A stretch of 8,512 nt of DNA from JAXGPF01 sp964650945. GTDB lineage: Bacteria > Verrucomicrobiota > Kiritimatiellia > JAAZAB01. Location: positions 1 to 8,512 of the forward strand of contig CAZYXU010000152.1 of the NCBI GenBank assembly GCA_964650945.1. The letters run 5' to 3'. Position 1 is the stretch's first letter, and the number at the start of each line of letters is the position of its first letter. This document shows positions 1 through 6,877 of this stretch, piece by piece. The notes beneath the pieces are model-generated. The model did no database searches, had not been told where the DNA came from, and saw nothing but the letters and a program-made list of their open reading frames with translations. Made by a program: the position numbers and the translations under genes.

Positions 1-10
1 GCGCCGGCGC

Positions 11-652
11 CTATGCCGCAAGGTTGCCGGCCGGTTTGCCGCGTTGGCGGATGACTTCCGCCAGGCATTCCATGCTCCCGGCTAAAAGGAACAAATGCCC
101 CAGGATTTCGATGGTTTCCTCGTTGATGCGCTTGACATCGCGGATGAAAAAATCCTTCAACAATGGCAGCCAGTAGCGTTCATGCCCGGTCATCTGCGCG
201 TAGGCTACTACGCAGATGCCTATCCAAAAAAGCGCAAAGGCGGGTTGGGCGATGAATGGCAGGCTGTGTCTTCGGATGTCGGACCGGAAATGCCAGAGCG
301 TCCACAAGAGGGCCCCTGCCAGGCAGAAGATGGGGAGTTTCCACTCGAAATCCATGTAGGGGAAGATGCGGCTGAAAAAAGCGTCCGACTCGCGGATAAT
401 GGCCATGCCCATGATTCCCGCCAGCGCCAGCGGGATGCCGCGCGCGTCCGGCCGGCTTACGCCAGCCGCCGCCGCGAAAAACGCAAAGGCCGCGCAGATC
501 ATGGATAACTGCACCCATTCGATCGCGCCGCCTTCCTGAAATTGCAGCGGGTCGCCGCCTTTTGCCACCAGGTTGATCAATCCCGCCAGCATGAAAAACA
601 GGCTGGTGTAACCGGCGTAACGCACGGCCGGGTTTTTCAAGAGCGATGCCAT
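11..652 (-). CDS. Six-helix inner-membrane protein, function unknown
   Basis: 213 residues, mostly hydrophobic. Six likely membrane segments lie at about residues 12-30, 44-64, 71-87, 104-122, 132-152 and 181-201. There is no cleavable signal and no recognised catalytic domain. Polar residues that stand out are E40 and E45/Q48 (EGGAIEWVQ) at the start of helix 2, RESD at 87-90 at the end of helix 3, and a charged stretch KRINEETIEILGH (174-186) leading into the last helix. Charged residues at membrane boundaries like these often mark a functional site, but I cannot assign one. The ATG is well supported by AGGAGGAGG just upstream. The gene lies 97 nt after the ceramidase-like gene in the same direction, so it could be the last gene of the operon or have its own transcript. 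I do not recognise the family by name. The gene looks real (strong start, coherent membrane topology); its role is unknown. Confidence 0.85.
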   Translation of the reverse strand: MASLLKNPAVRYAGYTSLFFMLAGLINLVAKGGDPLQFQEGGAIEWVQLSMICAAFAFFAAAAGVSRPDARGIPLALAGIMGMAIIRESDAFFSRIFPYMDFEWKLPIFCLAGALLWTLWHFRSDIRRHSLPFIAQPAFALFWIGICVVAYAQMTGHERYWLPLLKDFFIRDVKRINEETIEILGHLFLLAGSMECLAEVIRQRGKPAGNLAA

Positions 653-654
653 GT

Positions 655-663
655 CCTCCTCCT
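655..663 (-). promoter_or_regulatory. Strong Shine-Dalgarno site of the membrane-protein gene
   Basis: Read on the minus strand, AGGAGGAGG lies immediately before the ATG at 652-650, with an AGGAGG core ending either 2 or 5 nt from the start codon. It is by far the best ribosome binding site in the window. It fixes the start of the six-helix protein and suggests that its translation is initiated independently, unlike the coupled genes upstream. Confidence 0.8.
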
Positions 664-698
664 GTCTGGGCTGGTTGCCTGCGTCGCTGCATCAGTCC

Positions 699-741
699 TG
701 GCCGGCAGGCGCCGGAATCGAGCCGTAGCCTTGGCCGGCCA
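699..741 (-). other. Intergenic inverted repeat (8-bp GC arms)
   Basis: In the 97-nt gap between the ceramidase-like gene and the membrane-protein gene, TGGCCGGC at 699-706 and GCCGGCCA at 734-741 are perfectly complementary, with 27 nt between them. In the minus-strand transcript an inner AGGC/GCCT pairing could lengthen the stem after a small bulge. No run of U follows the stem, so it is not a convincing intrinsic terminator. It could be an RNA-processing or stability element, or a chance product of high GC. Confidence 0.35.
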
Positions 742-749
742 CGGAACGC

Positions 750-2225
750 TTAATCCCAGAGCGCTTTGAGATTTTCCAGAGTTTCTTCGACCAGTTCCTG
801 ACCGCCGGCCGGGCTGACCAGATTGCAATATTGCGAGGCGCTGTACCCTTTGCCTTCCGCGCCGCGCCGGGTTGCCAGGTAACTGCCGCCGCCTTCGCCG
901 ACCTCGCTCCCGGCCAATTGAATGATAAAGGTCTGGAGGGCCGGACTGCGCGCCTGGATGCGGTGCATATAGTCCAGGTATAATTCGAACCGGTTGCTGG
1001 CGAAGGCGATGTCGCCCAGGCGCACGACATGCAGTTCCATCGGCAGAGTCGGCTCGGCATCCTGGCTGGCATAACGCTGGATGATGGCCCGGCAGCGCCG
1101 GCGCTGGGCGTAAAGGATGGAGTCATGCTTCAGGCGTTCCTGCGGCGTGCCGGCCGCGGCAAATGCCTGCTGGTCCAGCAGCGCCAGGTTGGCCTTTTCG
1201 GCCGCGCATTCCTCCGGGGTGATGCGGCGCCGGGCGAGGTGTACCGTGCGGGCAATGTGGCGCAGGGGGGCTTCCGCGCGGCGGTCGCGGGCGGCCCACT
1301 CCAGGACTTCGGCAAACGCCGCCGTAATGCGGTCGGCGATTTCCCGGCGCGGGGTGGTCCCTTTCAATGCCAGCCGCCGCTGATGCGCCTGCTGGTAGTG
1401 CAGCACCTTGGTTTCAAGGTCGCCCGCGGCGGAGCATTGCGGGAGCACATATATGTTGCCGTAGGCCTTTTTCAAATTCTGGCGCACTTCATGCCAGTAG
1501 TCGGCCGTCAGTTTCCACTCGTGCATGGAGCATTGGGAAGGGCAGGGAACGTTGATGATTGCGCCCGTGAGGCTGCCGTCGGGCTTGAAGGTGTAAAGGA
1601 AATTGACGAAGGGGTCGGCGCCCGCTTCAAAATGGCTGAATTGCGGATCATGGGTGTTGCCGTACATGGCCGCATGCCCGTTCACCATCAATCCCGGGCG
1701 GTTTGCCGCGCCGGGGCGCCGGGAGAGATCGTCAAAATAAACCGAGCGGCGGCTGTAACCGGTAACGGCATAGCCGTACCCCCAGGCGACCTGCCCGGGC
1801 TGGCGGGTGCGCCAGGCTTCCACAATCGCTTCGGCGGCGCGGCGGGCGAAAAACCGCTGGTATTCCGCGCCCGGCATCCTGGGCAGCGCGCAGGGGAATT
1901 CATCCTCCATCTCGTACAAATCGCCGCCGGTATGGGCATGCGTGGCATGCATGATGATTTTTCCGGCCGGAATGTCCGGATCGGCCTGCCGCACCAGGTC
2001 CCGGATCATCCGCACCATGAAGGCGCAGATCACCACCGTGTCACAGGAAAGCAACAAGGCCGCATCCGCGCTATTGTCCAAAACCAGGGCCGTCACGGTC
2101 ACCGGATCCATCACGCCCTCGGAAAGGCGCAGGTAAAACTGGCCGCGAATGCCCACTGGCTGATCCGTGCTGACATCGCGCATGGCCCAACCGATTTTAA
2201 TCGGCTTGGATGAGCAATGGTCCAT
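750..2225 (-). CDS. Neutral/alkaline ceramidase-like hydrolase, cytosolic
   Basis: 491 residues covering the neutral ceramidase N-terminal catalytic domain; the C-terminal immunoglobulin-like domain of secreted ceramidases (usually about 650-750 residues in all) is absent. Visible family features are the entry strand KIGWAMRDVST (10-20), GIRGQFYLRLS (25-35), the zinc motif MHATHAHTGG (92-101) with H96 and H98, the block CPSQCSMHEW (228-237) followed by LTADYW, SNRFELYLDY (410-419) with the likely metal ligand E414, Y449 and Y461, and the C-terminal SPAGGQELVEET. Ceramidases cleave the amide bond between fatty acid and sphingoid base; the true substrate here is not known. No signal peptide is present, so the enzyme should be cytosolic. 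The ATG is 8 nt after the stop of the outer membrane factor gene and has no clear Shine-Dalgarno sequence, pointing to translational coupling. Starting at M15 would cut into the first conserved strand. Family assignment is good; substrate is unsure. Confidence 0.85.
   Translation of the reverse strand: MDHCSSKPIKIGWAMRDVSTDQPVGIRGQFYLRLSEGVMDPVTVTALVLDNSADAALLLSCDTVVICAFMVRMIRDLVRQADPDIPAGKIIMHATHAHTGGDLYEMEDEFPCALPRMPGAEYQRFFARRAAEAIVEAWRTRQPGQVAWGYGYAVTGYSRRSVYFDDLSRRPGAANRPGLMVNGHAAMYGNTHDPQFSHFEAGADPFVNFLYTFKPDGSLTGAIINVPCPSQCSMHEWKLTADYWHEVRQNLKKAYGNIYVLPQCSAAGDLETKVLHYQQAHQRRLALKGTTPRREIADRITAAFAEVLEWAARDRRAEAPLRHIARTVHLARRRITPEECAAEKANLALLDQQAFAAAGTPQERLKHDSILYAQRRRCRAIIQRYASQDAEPTLPMELHVVRLGDIAFASNRFELYLDYMHRIQARSPALQTFIIQLAGSEVGEGGGSYLATRRGAEGKGYSASQYCNLVSPAGGQELVEETLENLKALWD
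2190..2206 (-). other. Hairpin at the 5' end of the ceramidase-like coding sequence
   Basis: The 14-mer CCGATTTTAATCGG at 2191-2204 contains complementary arms CCGAT/ATCGG around a 4-nt loop. In the transcript a further G-U and A-U pair can form, giving about 7 bp. It begins about 16 nt after the start codon, inside the stretch protected by an initiating ribosome, so it could reduce or time initiation. It also simply encodes the residues KPIKIG, so it may be coincidental. Confidence 0.3.
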
Positions 2226-2233
2226 GTCTTGTC

Positions 2234-3730
2234 TTAAGGCTTTGGAGGTTCCGTGGCGACCGCGGTTTCGGGCGTATCGGGCGTATCGTCCGCGCCGCCA
2301 CCCAAGGCCGCGTAGAGTTTAACTTCGTTGGCGAGTTTTGTCCAATGCAAAGTGATGAGCGCCTGTTGCGCGCCGTAAAGCGACCGCTGGGCATCCAGGA
2401 CGCTCAGGTAACTGTCAATGCCGTTGAGATAACGTTTGTTCGAGAGTTCGTGGATCTTTTGCGCCGACGCGACCACCGCCTGCTGCGCCGCGACCTGGCG
2501 GTCCACCGTGCCGCGCACCGCCAGCGTGTCGGCCACCTCCCGGAAAGCCGTCTGGATGGCTTTCTCATACTGGGTCAGGGCGATTTTCTGCAGCGCCTTG
2601 CTGACCCGGTGCGCGGTCCAGACACGGGCGTCGAAGATTGGCAGGATAATCTGCGGCGTAAAATTCCAGACGCCCGTCTCCGCGCCGAACAGGCCGGACA
2701 ATTCGTCGCTGGCGGTGCCGATCGCGGTGGTCAGGCCGATGCGCGGGAAAAACGCGGCCCGCGCCGCGCCGATCACGGCATAAGCGGCTTGCAGTTGATG
2801 TTCCGCGGCCATGATGTCCGGGCGGTTCAAGAGCGCGGCCGAGGACCGGCCCGCGCAGATATCGCCGAGCGGCTGGATGCCGGTCAGCACGCCGGGCAGC
2901 AGCTCGTCCGGCACCGGCGCGCCGGCCAGCAGGTTCAGGGCGTTGCGGGTCTGGGCCGCCAGGTGCGTGTAGCGCGCGACATCGCCGCGGGCGGCATCCA
3001 CCTGGGTGCGGGCGCGGAGCAGGTCGATTTCATGCGCGATCTGCGCCGCATGTTGCCGCCGGATCAAATCGTAGGCGCTTTGCTGCATTGTCAGGGTGGA
3101 GTGGGCGAGTTGCAGTTTCTCCAGGTCGGCGGCCAGCGCCAAGTATACCCGCGCGGTCTCGGATACCAGCGCGATCTGCGCGCCGCGCCGCGCCTGTTCG
3201 GTTGCCAGGTATTCCTGCAGCGCCTGCTCCTTCAGGCTGCGGATGCGGCCGAACAGATCGATTTCCCAGGCGACGGTTCCCAGGTTGACATCAAACCGCT
3301 GGGTGGTGCGGGGGGAGCCGGCGGCGGTCAAATCCGCGGAAGTCTGCTGCTTGCTGCCCGTGCCCGTGGCATTGATGACGGGATACAGTTCGTCCCGTTG
3401 CAGGCCGTAAAGGGCGCGTGCCTTTTCGACGTTCAAGGCGGCCAGCCGCAGGTCGCGGTTGTTGGCGAGCGCGATATCAATCACCGCCTGCAGCCGGGAG
3501 TCGGTGAAAAATTCACGCCAGGCGATTTCCGCGGCGGCCGGGGCGCCCTCCGGCGCCGCGGCGTCCTGGTAAGCCGGGCCGCGCGGCCAGTCAGCGGGCG
3601 CGGGCGCCGCCGGCCGGGTGTAATCCGGCGTCAGGGTGCAGCCCGGCAGGAGCGCTGCCGCCGTCAACAGTCCCAGCCAGCGCGCGCGCAACTTGTCACT
3701 TCGCGGAGTTTTGCCGGAATGGGTCAGCAT
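2234..3730 (-). CDS. RND efflux outer membrane factor, OprM/NodT-type lipoprotein
   Basis: 498 residues, the usual length for this family. It forms a trimeric channel across the outer membrane and a periplasmic tunnel that docks on the adaptor/permease pair. The N-terminus has basic residues, the hydrophobic run LGLLTAAALLPG and Cys31, followed by TLTPDYTRP, as in OprM-type lipoproteins; proline at -2 of the lipobox (LPGC) is off consensus. Two outer-membrane-efflux repeats follow, at about 80-270 and 290-475. Typical motifs are WEIDLFGRIRS (155-165), LLNRPDI (300-306), AAFFPRIGL (325-333), YEKAIQTAFREVADTLA (388-404) and the paired YLNGIDSYLSVLDAQRSLY (434-452). The C-terminal tail from about 480 is Thr/Pro-rich. 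The ATG is 3 nt after the permease stop, with only a weak AAAAAGG upstream, so translation is probably coupled. Confident at family level; it is equally like OprM, TtgC and BepC/F-type partners, so no gene name is given. Confidence 0.95.
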   Translation of the reverse strand: MLTHSGKTPRSDKLRARWLGLLTAAALLPGCTLTPDYTRPAAPAPADWPRGPAYQDAAAPEGAPAAAEIAWREFFTDSRLQAVIDIALANNRDLRLAALNVEKARALYGLQRDELYPVINATGTGSKQQTSADLTAAGSPRTTQRFDVNLGTVAWEIDLFGRIRSLKEQALQEYLATEQARRGAQIALVSETARVYLALAADLEKLQLAHSTLTMQQSAYDLIRRQHAAQIAHEIDLLRARTQVDAARGDVARYTHLAAQTRNALNLLAGAPVPDELLPGVLTGIQPLGDICAGRSSAALLNRPDIMAAEHQLQAAYAVIGAARAAFFPRIGLTTAIGTASDELSGLFGAETGVWNFTPQIILPIFDARVWTAHRVSKALQKIALTQYEKAIQTAFREVADTLAVRGTVDRQVAAQQAVVASAQKIHELSNKRYLNGIDSYLSVLDAQRSLYGAQQALITLHWTKLANEVKLYAALGGGADDTPDTPETAVATEPPKP

Positions 3731-3733
3731 GGT

Positions 3734-6700
3734 TCAAGCCTTTTTCTTTTTTCCGAAAGTTTTCTCGATCAGCACGTAAAACAGTGGGGTAAACAGGACC
3801 ACCAGGATCGTGCCGGTGACCATGCCGCCGAGCACCACGGTGCCGATGGCGGTCATGGCGCCTGCGCCCGCGCCGGTGCTGAAAGCCATCGGCAGCACGG
3901 CGAAGCCGGTGGTGGTGGAAGTCATGATGATCGGCCGGAGGCGCAAACGGACCGCCTGTAACGCGGCGGCGGCCAGGCCGGCCCCCTGCGCGACCTCGTT
4001 CATGGCGAATTGCACGATCAGGATGGCGTTTTTAACCGCCAGTCCGAGCGTGTTCAACAGGCCGATCTGGAAATAGACGTCGCTGGACAAGCCGCGTCCC
4101 ATGGAAGCCGCAAAGCCGCCGATGACGCCCAGCGGCAGGATCAGCAGCACGGAGATGGGGATGTCCCACTTGCCGTACAAAGCCGCCAGGAACAGGAAGA
4201 CGATCAGGATGGAAAAGGCATACAGCATCCCGGTCTGGGATTCCGCCTGTTTCTCCTGGAAGGACAGGCCGTTCCAATCGTAACCGAATCCCTGCGGCAG
4301 CCGATCGGTCAGTTGCTCCATCTCCCGCATGGCTTCGCCCGAGCTTTGGCCCGGCGCCGGCTCGCCCCAGAGGTTGATCGTGGGGAAACCGTTGAATCGT
4401 TCGAGTTGGGGCGAGCCGGAGGTCCAGCGGCCGGCGGCGAACGAGGCGTAAGGCACCATCTGGCCGGTATGATTGCGCACGTAAAGTTTTTCCAGGTCCG
4501 GCGGCAGCATGCGGAAGGGAGCGTCCGCCTGCACGTACACGCGTTTGACGCGGCCGCCCTGGATGAAGTCGTTGACATAGGCGCTGCCGAAAGCCGCGGC
4601 AATGGTGTTGTGAATCGAGCTGATGGGCAGGCCCAGCGCGCCGGCCTTGTCCCAGTCCACGTCCACCCGGTATTCCGGCACGTCCTCCAGGCCGTTGGGC
4701 CGCATATTCCGCAGCCGCGGGCTCTGCGCCGCCAGGCCGAGCAGTTGGTTGCGGGCCTCGATCAGGGCGGCATGCCCGTTGCCGCCGCGGTCCACCAGTT
4801 GAAAATCGAATCCGATGGAAGTGCCCAGTTCGGCGATGGCGGGCGGCGGGAAGGCGAAGACCAGCGCCTCCCGGATTCGGGAAAAACGGGCCATGGCCCG
4901 TCCGGCAACGGCCTTGACGCGCTGCTCCGCTCGTTTGCGCAGATGCCAGTCCTTGAGCTTGACGAACACCATGCTGTTGTTCTGCGCCCGCCCGGAAAAT
5001 CCCATGCCGGCGATGGTCATGCAGGATTCCACGACATCCGATTCTTGCTCGAGAAAATACCGCCGCACCTTTTCCGCCACGGTCTGGGTTTGCTCCAAGG
5101 TCGAGCCGGTCGGCAGAATGACCTGGGCGAACAGGATGCCCTGGTCTTCATCCGGCAGATAGCTGGTGGGCATGCGCAGCGCGAGGTAGCCGAGCCCGGC
5201 CACGATAACCAGGTAAATCAGCGCGAAACGCGCTTTCCGGGCCAGCCCGTAGCCGATCAAGGCCACGAAGCCGTCCCGGAATTTGTTGAAGCCGCGGTCA
5301 AACCACACGAAAAACGGGCGCAGGAAACGCCACCCGACTTCCGCCGCGGCGTGTCCCGCGGCGACCGGCTTGAGGATATTGGCGCAGAGCACCGGCGTCA
5401 GAATCAACGCCACCAGCACCGACAGGATCATCGAGGTCACGACGGTGATGGAAAACTGGCGGTAGATGATGCCGGTCGAGCCGCTGAAAAACGCCATCGG
5501 TCCGAAGAGGGCGATCAGGACGAGGCAAAAACCGATCAAGGCGCTGGTGACCTGCTCCATGGACTTGGCCGTGGCCTCCCGGGGCGACAAATTTTCCGTA
5601 CTCATCAGGCGTTCAACGTTTTCCACCACGACAATCGTGTCGTCCACCAGCAGGCCGATGGCAATCACCATGCCGAACATGGTGAGCATATTGATGGAAT
5701 AACCCAGCGCGCTGAGCACGGCGCAGGTGCCCAGCAGCACCACCGGGACGGAGATGGTGGGGATCAGCGTCGCGCGGATGTTGCCCATGAAAAGCCACAT
5801 CACCAGAAAGACCAGCACGATGGCCTGGAACAGCGAATTGACCGCCTCGGAAATCGCCGCCTTGATGAACGGCGTGGTGTCGTAGGGATAGATGACCTTT
5901 AACCCCGGCGGGAAATTGCCGCTCATCTCCGCCAGTTTGCGTTTGACGGCGTTGGCGGTGTTCAAGGCGTTGGCGCCCGGCGTCTGGCGGATGGCCAGCG
6001 CGCCGGTCGGCAAGCCGTTATAATTAACGTCAATGTCATAGAAGGCCGTACCGAGTTCCGTGCGGCCCACGTCTTTGACCCGCACCATCGACCCGTCCGG
6101 ATTGGTGCGCAGGGGAATGGCTGCGAATTCATCGGGCGTCTGCAGCAGGTTCTGCACGACAATCGAAGCGTTCAGGCGCTGGCCTTCCACCGCCGGCGCC
6201 CCGCCGAACTGCCCGGCCGAAACCTCGACATTGTACGCCCGCAAGGCCGCGATGACATCCGCCACCGTCAACCGGTAATTCACGAGTTTGTCCGGGTTCA
6301 GCCAGACGCGCATGGCGTATTCCTTGGCGAACAGTTCGACTTCGCCGACGCCCGGCACCCGCGCCAGCACGCTTTCCAGGTTGGACTTGGCGTAGTTGCC
6401 GATGTCAATCGAGTCCATGCTGCTGTCGGCTGAGATCAGGCCGATAATCAGCAGGTAATTGCGGGTGGCTTTGTTGACCGTCACCCCCGTGCGCTGCACC
6501 ACTTCCGGCAGGCTGGCCGTCGCCGCCTGCAGCTTGTTCTGCACCTTGGTCCAGGCGATGTCCGGGTCCACCCCCGGCGCAAAGGTCAACTCGATCCGCG
6601 AACTGCCGGAGGAATCGCTGGTGGATGAAAGGTAAAGCATCCCGTCCAAGCCGGTCATTTTCTGTTCGATGATCTGGGTGACGCTGTTTTCGACCGTCTC

Positions 6701-6865
6701 GGCCGAGGCGCCCGGGTAGTAGGCGTTGATCACGATAGACGGCGGCGCGATATTCGGGTACTGGGCGATGGGCAGGTTGTAAATCCCCAGCAACCCCAGC
6801 AGCATGATGAAAATGGCGATAACCCAGGCGAAGACCGGGCGGTCGAGAAAGAATTTTGAAAACAT
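3734..6865 (-). CDS. RND multidrug efflux permease, AcrB/MexB (HAE1) type
   Basis: 1043 residues, full length for the HAE1 family (AcrB 1049). This inner-membrane trimer exchanges protons for drugs taken from the periplasm or the membrane. Twelve helices are expected: one after MFSKFFLDRPVFAWVIAIF, a block at about 340-500, one at about 545-563, and a block at about 880-1035, with two large periplasmic loops between. Proton-relay residues are present: D408 and D409 in GLLVDDTIVVVENVER, K945 in GLAVKNAILIVQF, and R975 and T982 in RLRLRPIIMTS. Other AcrB-like blocks are GSTGIIYRQFSITVV (462-476) and VPEYRVDVDWDKAGALGL (729-746). Several AcrB pocket phenylalanines appear replaced (see findings). 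The last residues are GKKKKA, cytosolic. It lies 12 nt after the adaptor gene with only a weak GGGA before the ATG. Broad multidrug export is likely; the actual substrates cannot be read from sequence. Confidence 0.97.
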   Translation of the reverse strand: MFSKFFLDRPVFAWVIAIFIMLLGLLGIYNLPIAQYPNIAPPSIVINAYYPGASAETVENSVTQIIEQKMTGLDGMLYLSSTSDSSGSSRIELTFAPGVDPDIAWTKVQNKLQAATASLPEVVQRTGVTVNKATRNYLLIIGLISADSSMDSIDIGNYAKSNLESVLARVPGVGEVELFAKEYAMRVWLNPDKLVNYRLTVADVIAALRAYNVEVSAGQFGGAPAVEGQRLNASIVVQNLLQTPDEFAAIPLRTNPDGSMVRVKDVGRTELGTAFYDIDVNYNGLPTGALAIRQTPGANALNTANAVKRKLAEMSGNFPPGLKVIYPYDTTPFIKAAISEAVNSLFQAIVLVFLVMWLFMGNIRATLIPTISVPVVLLGTCAVLSALGYSINMLTMFGMVIAIGLLVDDTIVVVENVERLMSTENLSPREATAKSMEQVTSALIGFCLVLIALFGPMAFFSGSTGIIYRQFSITVVTSMILSVLVALILTPVLCANILKPVAAGHAAAEVGWRFLRPFFVWFDRGFNKFRDGFVALIGYGLARKARFALIYLVIVAGLGYLALRMPTSYLPDEDQGILFAQVILPTGSTLEQTQTVAEKVRRYFLEQESDVVESCMTIAGMGFSGRAQNNSMVFVKLKDWHLRKRAEQRVKAVAGRAMARFSRIREALVFAFPPPAIAELGTSIGFDFQLVDRGGNGHAALIEARNQLLGLAAQSPRLRNMRPNGLEDVPEYRVDVDWDKAGALGLPISSIHNTIAAAFGSAYVNDFIQGGRVKRVYVQADAPFRMLPPDLEKLYVRNHTGQMVPYASFAAGRWTSGSPQLERFNGFPTINLWGEPAPGQSSGEAMREMEQLTDRLPQGFGYDWNGLSFQEKQAESQTGMLYAFSILIVFLFLAALYGKWDIPISVLLILPLGVIGGFAASMGRGLSSDVYFQIGLLNTLGLAVKNAILIVQFAMNEVAQGAGLAAAALQAVRLRLRPIIMTSTTTGFAVLPMAFSTGAGAGAMTAIGTVVLGGMVTGTILVVLFTPLFYVLIEKTFGKKKKA

Positions 6866-6877
6866 GGCGTGTCCCGT

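Noticed and set aside
1..10. Self-complementary GCGCCGGCGC just after the stop of the membrane-protein gene
   Set aside because: It could be the base of a terminator, but the window ends here and no loop or U-tract is visible.
1029..2213. Plus-strand open frame of 394 codons
   Set aside because: Mirror of the ceramidase-like gene, whose conserved motifs are all on the minus strand.
2210..3961. Long open frame on the plus strand (583 codons)
   Set aside because: It lies entirely opposite the outer membrane factor and permease genes, is Arg/Gly/Gln-rich with no domain, and is the usual antisense shadow in high-GC DNA.
4010..5902. Long open frame on the plus strand (630 codons)
   Set aside because: Antisense to the permease; unusually rich in His, Gln, Arg and Asp with no recognisable fold, as expected from the complement of membrane-protein codons.
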